The notes: generated by a model from the sequence alone, not told the origin. A DNA stretch of 64,000 bases from Isosphaera sp. (GCA_013822345.1 PNKH01000017.1:1-64000), one strand, 5' to 3'. Positions 8,435-18,197 are shown, counted from the first letter of the stretch. A program made the numbers and translations.

Positions 8435-9325
8435 TCACCAGTCGGCGGCGAGGATGTCCCCGGCGGCCGGGGTGAGGCTAGACCACCAGGTGCTGCCGGT
8501 CACCGACGGGGACACCAGCCGGGCCGACCCGTCGGCCAGGGCGACCTGGATGCCGCCCCCGCCCCACGGCCCCTGGGCCAGGGCCGGGTTGCAGGCGGCC
8601 AGCTCCGGCTTGGGCTGGAACCTCGCCCCGGGGCCGACCGCCGCCGCCCCGCTCCGCCCGGTGTTCGCGAACGACGGGTGGGAGACGCCGATGCTCCGCT
8701 CCCCCCACGCGTGCCGCCCGGACCCGCACGTCATGTAGCTCTCGGCGAACATCACCGTGCTCGAGCTGCCGTCCAGGACCTCCCGCAGCTTCCGGTAGTA
8801 CTGGGCGTTCACCAGCCCGCCGGTCGCGTTCGTCTGGGCGAAGAACTGGGCGCTGGCCGGGTAGCTGGTGCCGGCGTAGAAGTTCGTCGCGCTGAAGCTC
8901 AGGGCGATCCCGTTCATGGTGTTCCCCGGGTCCCCGGGGTTGACGTACACCTTCAGCACCACCCGGTGCGGCCCCTGGTTCGATTGGTTCTCCCGCCCCG
9001 CCCGCCAGAACCCCCGGTCCCACACCTCCTGCTGCTCGATGCCCGGCAGGAGGTGGTAGTGGACCGCCCCGGACCCGGTCCCCTCCCCGCCCCGGGTGAA
9101 GTCCAGGCCGAGCAGCGGCGGGAAGTTCCCGAACCGGTCGTGGTACCCCTGGGCCGCCAGGGCGAGTTGCTTCAGGTTGTTCTGGCTCTGGGTCCGGGCG
9201 GACGCCTCCCGGACCTTCTGGACGGCCGGCAGCAGCAGCCCGACCAGGACGGCGATGATGGCGACCACCACCAGCAGCTCGATCAGCGTGAACCCGCCCC
9301 GGCCGGGGCGCTCGACCCGTGACAT
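8435..9325 (-). CDS. DUF1559 pilin-like secreted protein
   Basis: The 296-residue protein starts with a type IV prepilin-like segment: basic leader, G11-F-T-L-I-E16, then a 20-residue hydrophobic helix. This predicts prepilin-peptidase processing and export. The body ends with the family's C-terminal segment, but the usual H-x9-DG motif reads W-x-GGG-x-QVALADG, so the histidine is replaced. DUF1559 proteins are greatly expanded in planctomycetes and of unknown function. A lipoprotein gene follows in the same operon. Confidence 0.9.
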   Translation of the reverse strand: MSRVERPGRGGFTLIELLVVVAIIAVLVGLLLPAVQKVREASARTQSQNNLKQLALAAQGYHDRFGNFPPLLGLDFTRGGEGTGSGAVHYHLLPGIEQQEVWDRGFWRAGRENQSNQGPHRVVLKVYVNPGDPGNTMNGIALSFSATNFYAGTSYPASAQFFAQTNATGGLVNAQYYRKLREVLDGSSSTVMFAESYMTCGSGRHAWGERSIGVSHPSFANTGRSGAAAVGPGARFQPKPELAACNPALAQGPWGGGGIQVALADGSARLVSPSVTGSTWWSSLTPAAGDILAADW

Positions 9326-9366
9326 GACACGACTCCTGGATGAAATGGAATCCGGAACCCGGCCCG

Positions 9367-10281
9367 TCACCTCCGCAGCCCGACCACCCGGCCGTCGAGC
9401 TTCCACTCCGCCCGCGCCGGCACCCCCAGGTGGGCGAGGGCGGTGGCGGCCACGTCGACGTTGAACGTCTTCCCGGGGATCGGCCCCTTCTGCACCGACG
9501 GCCCGTGCAGGATCAGGAACCCGGTCCGGATCTCCGGCTCGTCGTCCCCCGGGGCGTGCCCGCGCCCCTTCCCGCCGTGGTCCGTGCAGACCACCACCAG
9601 CCAGTCCTCGGCGGGGAACGTCTTCCGCCCGCGGACCGCGTCCAGCAGCGGGCCGACGTGGGCGTCCACCGCCTCGATCGCGTTCGTGTACTTCGGCGAC
9701 CGCGGGTGGAACCCGTACCCGTGCCCGGCGCTGTCCGGGTTGCCGAAGTAGGCGAACACCGCGTCCGGGTCGGCGTCGGCCAGGGCCTTCCGGGCGGCCG
9801 CCCCGACCACCCGGTCCCCGGTCTCGTACCCGAGCTTGTCCCCGTCGCACACCAGCCGGCACCCGTCCAGCCCGGCGAACACGTGGTCCCGGAACGGGAC
9901 CCAGGTGACGAACGCCTCGACCCGGGCGGCCGGCCGGGCCTCCTTCAGCCGGGCGAGGAAGGTCGGGTGCTCGCGGAGGCGGTGCTTTCTGAACGCGTTG
10001 TCGACCACCCCGTGCCGGTCGGCCCACACCCCGGTCAGGGCGGAACTCCAGCCCGGCCCGGTGGCCGTGACCGCCCCGGTCTTGCGGTCCCCGAGCACGT
10101 CGCACTCCGGCGAGTACGCCCCGTCCGCGATCAGCCCCTTCAGGGCCTTCGCCTGGGAGAACTCGAGGGCGTCCGGGCGGCACCCGTCGATCCCGATCAG
10201 GAGCACCTTCTTGGCCTTGTCGGCCGCCCCGGCCGGGGCGGCCGCGGCCAGGGCGAGCGCGGCGAGGGCGAGGCGGGTCAC
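9367..10281 (-). CDS. Secreted alkaline phosphatase-superfamily hydrolase
   Basis: The 304-residue protein has a signal peptide (about 1-19). It then shows the phosphodiesterase/pyrophosphatase landmarks: [11 protein letters not shown] (first metal aspartate), a TATGPGWSS segment carrying the probable nucleophile, [10 protein letters not shown] and [11 protein letters not shown] (metal ligands). I choose the GTG start at 10281 because GAGGAAG precedes it at good spacing and the signal peptide follows. The substrate is unknown. The gene is divergent from the hydrolase/SMP-30 fusion across a 200-bp AT-richer promoter region. Confidence 0.88.
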   Translation of the reverse strand: MTRLALAALALAAAAPAGAADKAKKVLLIGIDGCRPDALEFSQAKALKGLIADGAYSPECDVLGDRKTGAVTATGPGWSSALTGVWADRHGVVDNAFRKHRLREHPTFLARLKEARPAARVEAFVTWVPFRDHVFAGLDGCRLVCDGDKLGYETGDRVVGAAARKALADADPDAVFAYFGNPDSAGHGYGFHPRSPKYTNAIEAVDAHVGPLLDAVRGRKTFPAEDWLVVVCTDHGGKGRGHAPGDDEPEIRTGFLILHGPSVQKGPIPGKTFNVDVAATALAHLGVPARAEWKLDGRVVGLRR

Positions 10282-10481
10282 GGCTGCTTCCTCGGGCGGG
10301 GGGAGGTGTGCCGCCACCCTACACCCCGGGCCGCCACGCCCGCAAGTGGTCACGACAGTTTTTCCTAAATCTTCAAAAAACAGAACGCATGTGCAGTACA
10401 GCGTGCGCAGGCCAGGTTCCCGGTTGCCTCCGGCCCCGCCGCCCGCGACACTGGCCCCACGCCCCTCCCCGCCGGTGACCC

Positions 10482-13400
10482 ATGTCCCGACTCGCACCCC
10501 TCGCCGTCCTCCTCCTCGCCGCCCCCGCCCCCGCCGCGGACGAGGTGCCGCCGGACAAACAGTACCTCGAGTTCGTCCGCAAGCAGGCCGCGGAGCTGCG
10601 GAAGAACGACAAGCCGCCCGCCACCGCCGACGAGTGGGCGAAGCAGGCGGCTGAACTCCGCAGGAACCTGTTCCGGGCGTGGGGCGGCGAGGCGTGCTTC
10701 CTCCCGAAGCCGTGCCCGCTCGACCCCCAACAACACGGCGACCCGCTCAAGCGCGACGGGTACACGGTCGAGAAGGTCACCTTCCAGACCCGGCCCGGCG
10801 TCCGCATGACCGCCAACCTGTACGTCCCGGACGCGGCGCGGAAGAAGCCGGCCCCGGCGATCCTGCAGGTCCACGGGCACTGGCGCGGGGCGAAGCAGGA
10901 CCCGGTGGTGCAGGCGCGCTGCATCGGGGCGGCGAAGCTCGGCTTCGTCGTCCTGTGCGTCGACGCCTTCGGGGCCGGCGAGCGCGGCGTCGGCACGGCC
11001 CTCGGCGAGTACCACGGGGACATGACCGCCGCCACGCTGCTGCCCGTCGGGCTGCCGCTGTCCGGGCTGCAGGTGTACGAGAACACGCGGGCGGTCGATT
11101 ACCTCGAAACCCGGCCGGAGGTGGACAAGACCCGGATCGGGATCACCGGGGCGAGCGGCGGGGGGAACCAGACGATGTACGCCGGGGCGTGGGACGAGCG
11201 GTTCAAGTGCGTCGTGCCGGTGTGCTCGGTCGGCACCTACCAGGCGTACCTCCAAGTGGCGTGCTGCATGTGCGAGGTGGTGCCGGGGGCGCTGGCGTTC
11301 ACCGAGGAGTGGGCGGTGCTCGGGCTGGTCGCCCCGCGGCCGCTGATGGTGGTCAACGCGACGAAGGACGGCGTCCAGTTCTCGGTCGGCGAGGCGAAGA
11401 AGTCGCTGGCGCTGACCGGGCCGGTGTACAAGTTGCTCGGCAAGCCGGACCACCTGCGGCACGCCATCTTCGAGGGGCCGCACGACTACAGCAAGGCGAT
11501 GCGGGAGGCGATGTACGGGTTCATGACGCTCCACCTGAAGGGCGAGGGGACCGGCGACCCGATCCCGGAGCCGAAGTTCGACACCGAGAAGCCGGAAGAC
11601 CTGCGGTGCTACCCCGGCGACACGCGGCCGAAGGACTTCATGACGATCCCGAAGTTCGCGGCGGCCGAGGGGAAGCGGGCGTCTCGCGTCGAACCTGTCC
11701 CGGCCGGGCCGGCGATGTGGTCGCTCCGCGCGTCCACCGCGATCGATCGACTCCGCGCGACCCTCCGGGTGCCGGAGCAGGACCCGGCGTGGCCCCGGGC
11801 GACGGCTGTACCGACCCCGGGTGGGCGAACCATCACCTTCACCCCGGAACCCGGGGTCACCCTGACCGCTCAGGTGGAACCTGGGAAGGGACCCGGACCG
11901 TTGGTCATCGTGTTGAAACTGGACGGTGCGGAAGCCACACGGAAAGGTGAGGTGTACGCCGGGCTGAAGAAGACAGCGGCGACCGTGGTCACCTTCGACC
12001 TCCGGGCGACTGGTCGGCTCGCGGTCAGTGGAGAGCGGGTCGGTCGGGCTCCCGACCACAACTCGGCGGAATGGGGGCTGTGGCTCGGGCGACCGCTGTT
12101 GGGGCAGTGGGCGTTCGACGTGATCCGCCTCCTCGACGCCCTCGGGGAGGTCGAGCCGGTCGTACCGAAGGATGTCATTCTGGTCGGCGAGGGGCCCGCG
12201 GGTGTGGTCGCGCTCGTGGCCACCGGGCTGGACACGTTCCGCATCAAGGGCGTGGCGGCGGTGAACACGCTGGCCAGTTTCGCGTCCGACTCTTCGTACA
12301 CCGGACAGCGCCTCGGCATCATCGCTCCCGGTTTCCTCCGCGAGGTGGGAGACGTCGGGACTCTTGCGGCTCAGTGCCTCCACCACCGGGTGGTCATCGC
12401 CGGCAGCGTCTCAGCGGCGGGCAAGAGCCTCAGCGCCGACGAGTTGGCCGCCGCCACCCGATTCGCTGGCGATGTCGCGAAGTTCCGTGGGAAGGACACG
12501 CCGCTGGTCGTCACTACAAGCCCGGCGGACGTGGTCAAGGCACTGGGGCTGACGCCGGCGGAAGGGAAGGAGGACGAGCCGATCTTCGAGCCGGGGGCGA
12601 AGCTCACGACCCTCGCCGGCGACGGCGCCGCCGGCGAAGGACCTGCGTGGGACCCGAAGCTCGGCGTCCTGACCAGCGGCGCGAAGGGGATCCACCAACT
12701 CACGCCCGACGGCACCACGAAGGTGTTCCGCGAGAAGGCCGGCACCAACGGGCTGCTGTTCGACCGCGCCGGCCACCTGGTCTGCTGCGAACCGGTAGCC
12801 CGCGTCGTCAGCCGCATCGACCGCGACGGCAAGCGGACCGTCCTCACCGACGCGTTCGGCGGCAAGAAGTACAACCAGCCCAACGACCTCACCATCGACT
12901 CCAAGGACCGCGTTTACTTCTCCGACCCGCGCTACGGCCCGCGCACCGACATGCAGCAGGTGGACGAAAAGGGGAACACCATCGAGGGCGTCTACCGCAT
13001 CGACACCGACGGGAAGGTTCACCGCGTCATCGGCCGGGAGGTGGAGCGGGCGAACGGCGTGTTGGTGTCCGCCGACGACAAGTTCCTGTTCGTCGCCGAC
13101 AACAACAACGACCAGGCCGGCGGGGCGCGGAAGCTGTACCGCTTCGACCTCAAGGCCGACGGCTCCGTCGACCCGAAGAGCCGGAAGTTGCTGTACGACT
13201 GGGGCAAGGGCCGCGGACCGGACGGCGTGAAGCAGGACGCGAAGGGCCGCTTGTACGTGGCGGGCGGGCTGAACAAGCCGAACCCGCCGGCCGAGCCGGA
13301 CGGGACGGTGAAGGGCGGGGTCTACGTGATCGACCCCGAGACCGGGAAGTTGCTCGCGTTCGTCGGCGTCCCGACCGACGAGGTGACGAACTGCGCGTTC

Positions 13401-13496
13401 GGCGGCGTCGACCTGAAGACGCTGTACGTCACCGGCGGCGGGACGCTGTACAGCATCCGCACCACGACGCCGGGCCGGGTGGTGTGGCCGAAGTAG
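10482..13496 (+). CDS. Exported alpha/beta-hydrolase fused to SMP-30/gluconolactonase
   Basis: The 1004-residue protein has a signal peptide (1-18). An acetylxylan-esterase-like alpha/beta-hydrolase follows (HGHWRG oxyanion region; nucleophile S225 in TGASGGGNQ). A second, weaker hydrolase-like half spans about 400-690. A six-blade SMP-30 domain spans about 700-1004 (KYNQPNDLTID, ERANGVLVSADD, GPDGVKQD). The first two parts mirror the separate esterase at 41356-43455, so this looks like that protein with an added lactonase domain. Deacetylation followed by lactone opening of a sugar derivative is a plausible but unproven role. Confidence 0.88.
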   Translation: MSRLAPLAVLLLAAPAPAADEVPPDKQYLEFVRKQAAELRKNDKPPATADEWAKQAAELRRNLFRAWGGEACFLPKPCPLDPQQHGDPLKRDGYTVEKVTFQTRPGVRMTANLYVPDAARKKPAPAILQVHGHWRGAKQDPVVQARCIGAAKLGFVVLCVDAFGAGERGVGTALGEYHGDMTAATLLPVGLPLSGLQVYENTRAVDYLETRPEVDKTRIGITGASGGGNQTMYAGAWDERFKCVVPVCSVGTYQAYLQVACCMCEVVPGALAFTEEWAVLGLVAPRPLMVVNATKDGVQFSVGEAKKSLALTGPVYKLLGKPDHLRHAIFEGPHDYSKAMREAMYGFMTLHLKGEGTGDPIPEPKFDTEKPEDLRCYPGDTRPKDFMTIPKFAAAEGKRASRVEPVPAGPAMWSLRASTAIDRLRATLRVPEQDPAWPRATAVPTPGGRTITFTPEPGVTLTAQVEPGKGPGPLVIVLKLDGAEATRKGEVYAGLKKTAATVVTFDLRATGRLAVSGERVGRAPDHNSAEWGLWLGRPLLGQWAFDVIRLLDALGEVEPVVPKDVILVGEGPAGVVALVATGLDTFRIKGVAAVNTLASFASDSSYTGQRLGIIAPGFLREVGDVGTLAAQCLHHRVVIAGSVSAAGKSLSADELAAATRFAGDVAKFRGKDTPLVVTTSPADVVKALGLTPAEGKEDEPIFEPGAKLTTLAGDGAAGEGPAWDPKLGVLTSGAKGIHQLTPDGTTKVFREKAGTNGLLFDRAGHLVCCEPVARVVSRIDRDGKRTVLTDAFGGKKYNQPNDLTIDSKDRVYFSDPRYGPRTDMQQVDEKGNTIEGVYRIDTDGKVHRVIGREVERANGVLVSADDKFLFVADNNNDQAGGARKLYRFDLKADGSVDPKSRKLLYDWGKGRGPDGVKQDAKGRLYVAGGLNKPNPPAEPDGTVKGGVYVIDPETGKLLAFVGVPTDEVTNCAFGGVDLKTLYVTGGGTLYSIRTTTPGRVVWPK

Positions 13497-13573
13497 GGTG
13501 GGCCGAGCCGGCGCCTCGCCGGCGAGTCCCACCTCCCCGCGCCCGGTGGGACTCGCCGGCTCGGCCCACCCTA
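13494..13573. repeat. Inverted repeat overlapping a stop codon
   Basis: The right arm (13545-13573) pairs with a left arm (13494-13533) that carries an extra 11 bases duplicating its own CCGGCG region. The left arm begins with the TAG stop of the hydrolase/SMP-30 gene. The structure fills the junction with the convergent Gfo/Idh gene and may terminate both. Confidence 0.85.
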
Positions 13574-13577
13574 CCGG

Positions 13578-14834
13578 TCACACGAACTTGGTCACCCCCG
13601 GGACGGCGGCCGGGGCCTCCGGCAGCTTCGCGTCCCAGTCCCACTTCGGCGGGGTCAGGTCCTCCTTCGAGTTCATCGCCATCTGCCAGGTCACCTGCTG
13701 CCCGGTGTACGCCGCCATCCGGCCCATGATCGCGAGGAGCGAGCTCTTCGCCATGTACTCGCCGTTGTTCACCGGCTTCCCGGCCCGGATGCTGGCGAAC
13801 AGCTCGTCGTGCTCCTGCTGGTACAGATTCGGGTTCGGCCCGTCGAAGGTCCAGTCCTTGTCCGCCTTGATCCACATCCCGCCGGCCTTCTCCGACAGGA
13901 GCGACCGGCCCTTGCTCCCGAGCGCAACGGCGCTCATGTCGGCCTTCGTCCCCGGGTGCTGCCGGGTGTTGCTCACCAGCCGGGCGCCGTTCTCGTACTC
14001 GTAGACCACCGAGAAGTGGTCGTAGACGTTCCCGTACTCCGTCCCGGCCAGCACCCCGCGGCCGCCCATCCCCATCGCCCGCACCGGGTACTTGTCCCCC
14101 ACCACCCAGGCGCACACGTCGAGGAAGTGGACGTGCTGCTCGACGTTGAAGTCGCCCGACAGCCAGGTGAAGTTGTACCAGTTCCGCATCTGGTACGTCA
14201 TGTCCGACCAGTCCGGCTGCCGCGGCTTCGCCCACCGCCCGCCGCGGTAGTCGTTCGCGAACACCGTCACCACGTCGCCGATCGCCCCGCCGTGGATCCG
14301 CCGGACGCACTCGCGGAAGCTGGCGTCGTACCGCAGGCACAGCCCGGACACGACCGACAGGTTCTTTTTCTTGGCGGCCTCGCACGACTCCAGCACCGAC
14401 CGCACCCCGGGGGCGTCGACGGCGCACGGCTTCTCGGCGAAGACGTGCCTCCCGGCCTCGACCGCCGCCTTCAGGTGGAGCGGGCGGAACTGCGGCGGGG
14501 TGGTGAGCAAGACCACGTCGGCCCGCCCGATCACCTCCTTGTAGGCGTCGAACCCGACGAACCGGGCGTCCGGCTTGACATCCACCTTGTCGGCGACGGC
14601 CTTCTTGGCGAGGAGGTTCTTGAGGCTGGCCTCCAGCCGGTCGGGGAAGGCGTCGGCCATCGCGACGAGCTTGACGTTCTTGTCTGCCTGGAGCGCGTTG
14701 ACGGCGGCCCCGGTGCCGCGGTCGCCGCACCCGATCAGCCCGACCCGGATGAGGTCGCCGCCGGCGGCGAACGCGCCCGGGGCGGTGGCGGCGGCGGCCG
14801 CGGACGCGGCGAGGAACTGGCGGCGGGTGGTCAC
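13578..14834 (-). CDS. Tat-exported Gfo/Idh/MocA-family oxidoreductase
   Basis: The 418-residue protein begins with a twin-arginine leader (TTRRQFLAASAAAA). A Rossmann motif follows (VGLIGCGDRGTG), then FAEKPCAVD with the family's catalytic lysine. Many planctomycete members carry such leaders and are thought to act outside the cytoplasm with bound NAD(P). It is the last gene of a minus-strand cluster of four (AhpD-like, DUF1080, FAD oxidoreductase, this one), 43 bases after the FAD gene. The setting suggests oxidation of a sugar or its 3-keto derivative (inference). Confidence 0.92.
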   Translation of the reverse strand: MTTRRQFLAASAAAAATAPGAFAAGGDLIRVGLIGCGDRGTGAAVNALQADKNVKLVAMADAFPDRLEASLKNLLAKKAVADKVDVKPDARFVGFDAYKEVIGRADVVLLTTPPQFRPLHLKAAVEAGRHVFAEKPCAVDAPGVRSVLESCEAAKKKNLSVVSGLCLRYDASFRECVRRIHGGAIGDVVTVFANDYRGGRWAKPRQPDWSDMTYQMRNWYNFTWLSGDFNVEQHVHFLDVCAWVVGDKYPVRAMGMGGRGVLAGTEYGNVYDHFSVVYEYENGARLVSNTRQHPGTKADMSAVALGSKGRSLLSEKAGGMWIKADKDWTFDGPNPNLYQQEHDELFASIRAGKPVNNGEYMAKSSLLAIMGRMAAYTGQQVTWQMAMNSKEDLTPPKWDWDAKLPEAPAAVPGVTKFV

Positions 14835-14851
14835 GCGGTCTCCCGGTTAGC

Positions 14852-14870
14852 GACGCGTCGAAGACGCGTC
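14852..14870. terminator. Hairpin between operon genes
   Basis: GACGCGTC at 14852-14859 and again at 14863-14870 pair across GAA, directly after the stop of the FAD oxidoreductase. The flank GGTTAGCGACGC is the same as at 3867-3878, so the two hairpins are related. It may process or attenuate the operon transcript; there is no T-tract. Confidence 0.4.
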
Positions 14871-14877
14871 CGCAATC

Positions 14878-15939
14878 CTACCCCGGTGGCCGGGGATTCG
14901 CCAGATGCCGCCGCACGTCCACGGCGGGTTCGACCCCGCCCTCCCCGGTGAGGGCCGCGGCGAGTTGGTCGGCGAAGAACGGGGCCAGCATCGCCCCCTT
15001 CGACCCCAGCCCGTTGAAGTACGCGAGTTGTGGGCAATCGGGGTGGCGGCCGAGAACGGGGAACCCGGCGTCGACGACCGGGCGGACCGCGGCGTCGTGC
15101 CCGACCACCTCGAACGGCAGCCGCAGGAACGCCCGCAGGCGGTCCTCGATCTCGGCCCGCCCGGCGGCCGTCGGCTCGGCGTCGAGCGGGTCCCAGGTGT
15201 ACGTCGCCCCGCAGCGGAAGAGGTCGCCGCCGGCCGGGGCGAGCCACACCCCGCGGTGAACGACGCGGCCCTCGGATAGGCCCGGGACGCAGACGGTCAG
15301 GACTTCGCCCTTCGCCGCGTGGAACCGGACGCCGCCGAACCACGGGTCGGCCCCGGTGGCGAACCCGCGGCAGAACACCAGGCCGCCGGCCTCGACCCCG
15401 AGCCGCGGCAGTCGCACCCCGTCCGGTGTCAGCGCGATGTCACTCGACGGGGCTACGTCGGCAGCGAGGTACGCGGCGTGCCGGCGGAAGTGGTCGCGGG
15501 AGGCGGCGAGGTAGCGGGGCACGTCGAGGCGGGCGGCGTCCATCCCGAACCCGCCGTGCGGGGCCGCGAACGCCGGCGGAATGTCGGCCGCCGGCCGGAC
15601 GAGGTCGCCCAGCGCGCCGGCGCGGCGGCCGAACGCGTCGCGCTCCGCCGGGTCCGCGAACAGCCGCAGGGCCGGCCGCCGGTGGAAGAACGCAGCGTCC
15701 GTCTCCGCCTCGACCGCCTGGTAGAACGCGACGGCCGCGGGGAAGAGTTCGTCCCACCGCCACGACCGTGCGAGCCGCTTCCCGGTGACGGGGGTGACGA
15801 GGCCGGCCGCGACCCGCGACGCCGACGGGCCGGCCTCGCGCTCGAGCACCAGCACCGACCGCCCGCGGCGGCGGAGCTGCCAGGCCAGGGTCGTGCCGGC
15901 CAACCCCTGTCCGACCACGACGACATCGACTCGGGTCAT
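14878..15939 (-). CDS. FAD-dependent oxidoreductase, DAO/GlpD-like
   Basis: The 353-residue protein opens with a dinucleotide-binding motif (VDVVVVGQGLAGTTLAWQL). LEREAG (end of beta2) follows, and the C-terminal FAD-contact region is NGLGSKGAMLAP, as in D-amino-acid oxidase/glycine oxidase-type flavoproteins. It probably oxidises an amine or hydroxyl in the cytoplasm. Its start overlaps the stop of the DUF1080 gene by four bases (ATGA), which points to translational coupling. The substrate is unknown. Confidence 0.9.
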   Translation of the reverse strand: MTRVDVVVVGQGLAGTTLAWQLRRRGRSVLVLEREAGPSASRVAAGLVTPVTGKRLARSWRWDELFPAAVAFYQAVEAETDAAFFHRRPALRLFADPAERDAFGRRAGALGDLVRPAADIPPAFAAPHGGFGMDAARLDVPRYLAASRDHFRRHAAYLAADVAPSSDIALTPDGVRLPRLGVEAGGLVFCRGFATGADPWFGGVRFHAAKGEVLTVCVPGLSEGRVVHRGVWLAPAGGDLFRCGATYTWDPLDAEPTAAGRAEIEDRLRAFLRLPFEVVGHDAAVRPVVDAGFPVLGRHPDCPQLAYFNGLGSKGAMLAPFFADQLAAALTGEGGVEPAVDVRRHLANPRPPG

Positions 15940-16571
15940 TTCTTCGCCGGCAGCTCCTCGATCGTGACGCTCTTGTAGTACACCTTGGCCTTCGCCCCGC
16001 CGTGGACCTGCAGGCCGATCACGCCGGTGCGGTCGATCGCGTCGTCCGCCTCCGTGTAGTCAACGGTCAGGGTGCCGTTGAGCCACAGCCGGACCCGCGG
16101 CCCCTCGCAGCGGATGGTGTACTCGTTCCAGTCGCCGTGCTTCACCGCCTTCTCCAGCACCTTCGGGTCGGGTTTGGCGAGCACCTTTTTCCGCCGGCTC
16201 TCGTCGTACAGGGCGCCCCAGTAGTCCTGGCCCATGTCGGCCTGGTACCCGATCACCTCGTGGTGCTTCGGGATCCGCTTCGTGCGGAACTGGACCCCGG
16301 CGTTCATCTTGTCCTTGTCCCCGGTCAGCTTGAACACCACCTTCAGCTCGAAGTCGCCGTAGGTCTTGGTGGTGCACAGGAACTCGTTCCGCGGGACGAC
16401 GGCGTCGAGCGACCCGCCGACGATGACGCCGTCCTCGATCCGCCACGTCTTGTCGGTGTCGCCCTCCCACCCGGCGAACGTCTTGCCGTCGAAGAGCGGG
16501 ACCGGCTTCGGGTCGGCGGCGAGGGCCGGGGCGGCGAGGAGGAACGCGAGCACGGAAGGGGCGCGGGACAC
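15936..16571 (-). CDS. DUF1080 (3-keto-disaccharide hydrolase-type) secreted protein
   Basis: The 211-residue protein has a signal peptide (about 1-18) and then the family opening PVPLFDGKTFAGWEGD. The concanavalin-like body contains NAGVQFRTKRIP, RLWLNGTLTVDY and the closing IGLQVHGG. Members have been linked to hydrolysis of 3-keto-glycosides. That fits a cluster with an oxidoreductase that could make the 3-keto group. It lies 7 bases after the AhpD-like gene and overlaps the FAD gene. Confidence 0.9.
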   Translation of the reverse strand: MSRAPSVLAFLLAAPALAADPKPVPLFDGKTFAGWEGDTDKTWRIEDGVIVGGSLDAVVPRNEFLCTTKTYGDFELKVVFKLTGDKDKMNAGVQFRTKRIPKHHEVIGYQADMGQDYWGALYDESRRKKVLAKPDPKVLEKAVKHGDWNEYTIRCEGPRVRLWLNGTLTVDYTEADDAIDRTGVIGLQVHGGAKAKVYYKSVTIEELPAKK

Positions 16572-16578
16572 GGGTGCC

Positions 16579-17007
16579 TCACTGGGGTGGGAGGATGTCG
16601 GGCTCGACCTGGTAGCCGTCGGCGAGGGCGTTGGTGGTGTTGAACAGCCCGACCACGGCCAGCACCTCGCCCAGCGTCTCGATGTCCAAGCCGAGCTTCC
16701 GCAGGGCGGCGGTGTGCGAGTTCACGCAGTACGCGCAGCCGTTGGTGGCGCTGACCGCCAGGGCGATCACCTCGCGGGTGAGCGGGTCGAGCTTCGACGC
16801 CCGCCCGGCCGCCTCCGGGTGCATGACCGCCTTCAGCCGCGACCACACCAGCTCCAGGTGGTCCGGGTTGGTGGCGAGCACCCGCCACAGGTTCGGGACG
16901 AAGTCGATCCCCTTCGTCGCCTTGATGTCGGCGTAGACGGCGGCGACCTTCCCGGTCGCGGCCTCCTCGGGCACCGGGGCGACGGTGGCGGTCCGGCCGG
17001 CGGGCAT
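16579..17007 (-). CDS. AhpD-like carboxymuconolactone decarboxylase-family protein
   Basis: The 142-residue protein carries the peroxidase-type motif E79 ... C91-A-Y-C94-x3-H98, matching the ExxxxCxxCxxxH active site of AhpD-like proteins, which reduce peroxides through a Cys pair. It is the first gene of the four-gene cluster and could detoxify peroxide made by the FAD oxidase two genes downstream (inference). It has no signal peptide. Confidence 0.9.
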   Translation of the reverse strand: MPAGRTATVAPVPEEAATGKVAAVYADIKATKGIDFVPNLWRVLATNPDHLELVWSRLKAVMHPEAAGRASKLDPLTREVIALAVSATNGCAYCVNSHTAALRKLGLDIETLGEVLAVVGLFNTTNALADGYQVEPDILPPQ

Positions 17008-17185
17008 GGCGGGCTCCTCGGGGCGGGGTTATGGTACGCACCCCGGCCAGCCCGCCCAAGCTGGCCCCGCGCCCCAGACTAACAACCCGAGATTCGGAGG
17101 GTTTCATCGCCGTCGTGCCGATACACTCGGGGAGCGGGTCACGGCCGGCCCGCACCCCGGTCACCCGGGTCCACCACTCACCCGG

Positions 17186-18100
17186 ATGCCGACGTTGCAA
17201 ACCGTACCCCTCGCCGCGGTCCCGGCCGCCCCCGCCCGGCCGGCCTGGCGCCGCGCCACCCGCATCGCCGTGTCGCTGTCCCCGCTGCTCGCCGTCCACC
17301 TCGCCCTGCTCGCGGCCCCGTGGGTCGAGTTCACCTGGTGGTCGGTGCTGGCGGTGTTCGCCGTCACCCGGGTCTCCGGGCTGGGGGTGACGGTCGGGCT
17401 GCACCGGTACTTCTCGCACCACGCGTTCAAGACGACGCGGTGGTTCCAGTTCGTACTCGGGGTGATGGGCTGCACGGCCCTGCAGAAGGGTCCGCTGTGG
17501 TGGGCGGCGCACCACCGGCTGCACCACCGCCACTCGGACCGGGAGCACGACCCGCACTCGCCGGTGCTCGGCGGGTTCCTGCACGGCCACATGGGGTGGC
17601 TGTTCTCGCAGGACCTGATGCACCCGGACCCGGCCCTGACCCGCGACCTGGCGAAGTACCCGGAGCTGGTGTGGCTGGACCGGCTGTGGATGGTGCCGGG
17701 GCTGCTCCTGGCGGCGGCGTGCTACGCGGCGCTGGGGGTGGAGGGGCTGGTGTACGGGTACTGCCTGGGAGTGGTGCTGATCTTCCAGATCACGTTCGCG
17801 GTGAACTCGGTCGGCCACCTGTGGGGCCCGCGGCGGTTCGAGACGGGGGAGGGGAGCCGGAACAACCCGGTGCTGGGGTACCTGGCGATGGGGGACGGGT
17901 GGCACAACAACCACCACCGGGCGCCGAGCTCGGCCCGGCACGGGTTCGCGTGGTACGAGCTGGACACGAGCTACCGGTTCATCTGCCTGCTGCGGATGGT
18001 CGGGCTGGCGTGGGGGGTGAAGCAGCCGCCGGCGTCGGTCCTGGGCGGCGGGGTCGAGCCGCCGGCCGCGACGGTCCCGGTCCCCGGTCACTCGGGGTAG
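17186..18100 (+). CDS. Acyl-CoA/acyl-lipid delta-9-type desaturase
   Basis: The 304-residue integral membrane protein has the three histidine boxes of the membrane desaturases: HRYFSHH (73-79), HHRLHHRH (109-116) and HNNHH (240-244). These hold a di-iron centre. Hydrophobic pairs lie at about 29-70 and 170-205. The expected reaction is O2-dependent insertion of a cis double bond into a fatty acyl chain. The ATG beginning MPTLQ is chosen; the in-frame sequence upstream is Pro/Gly-rich spacer. It is divergent from the AhpD-like gene. Confidence 0.93.
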   Translation: MPTLQTVPLAAVPAAPARPAWRRATRIAVSLSPLLAVHLALLAAPWVEFTWWSVLAVFAVTRVSGLGVTVGLHRYFSHHAFKTTRWFQFVLGVMGCTALQKGPLWWAAHHRLHHRHSDREHDPHSPVLGGFLHGHMGWLFSQDLMHPDPALTRDLAKYPELVWLDRLWMVPGLLLAAACYAALGVEGLVYGYCLGVVLIFQITFAVNSVGHLWGPRRFETGEGSRNNPVLGYLAMGDGWHNNHHRAPSSARHGFAWYELDTSYRFICLLRMVGLAWGVKQPPASVLGGGVEPPAATVPVPGHSG

Positions 18101-18127
18101 TCGGCCCACCAGTCCCCGAACACCGTC

Positions 18128-18197
18128 CCAGGCGGCCGCGGTAGGCGTACTTCTCCACCTCCAACATCCACACGTCCGCCCTACCGCGGCCGCCTGG
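18128..18197. repeat. 18-bp perfect inverted repeat at convergent junction
   Basis: Arms 18128-18145 and 18180-18197 pair exactly around a 34-base loop, between the desaturase (+) and kinase (-) stops. The GC-rich core GGCGGCCGCGGTAGG resembles the palindrome at 2825-2893 only loosely. Confidence 0.85.
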
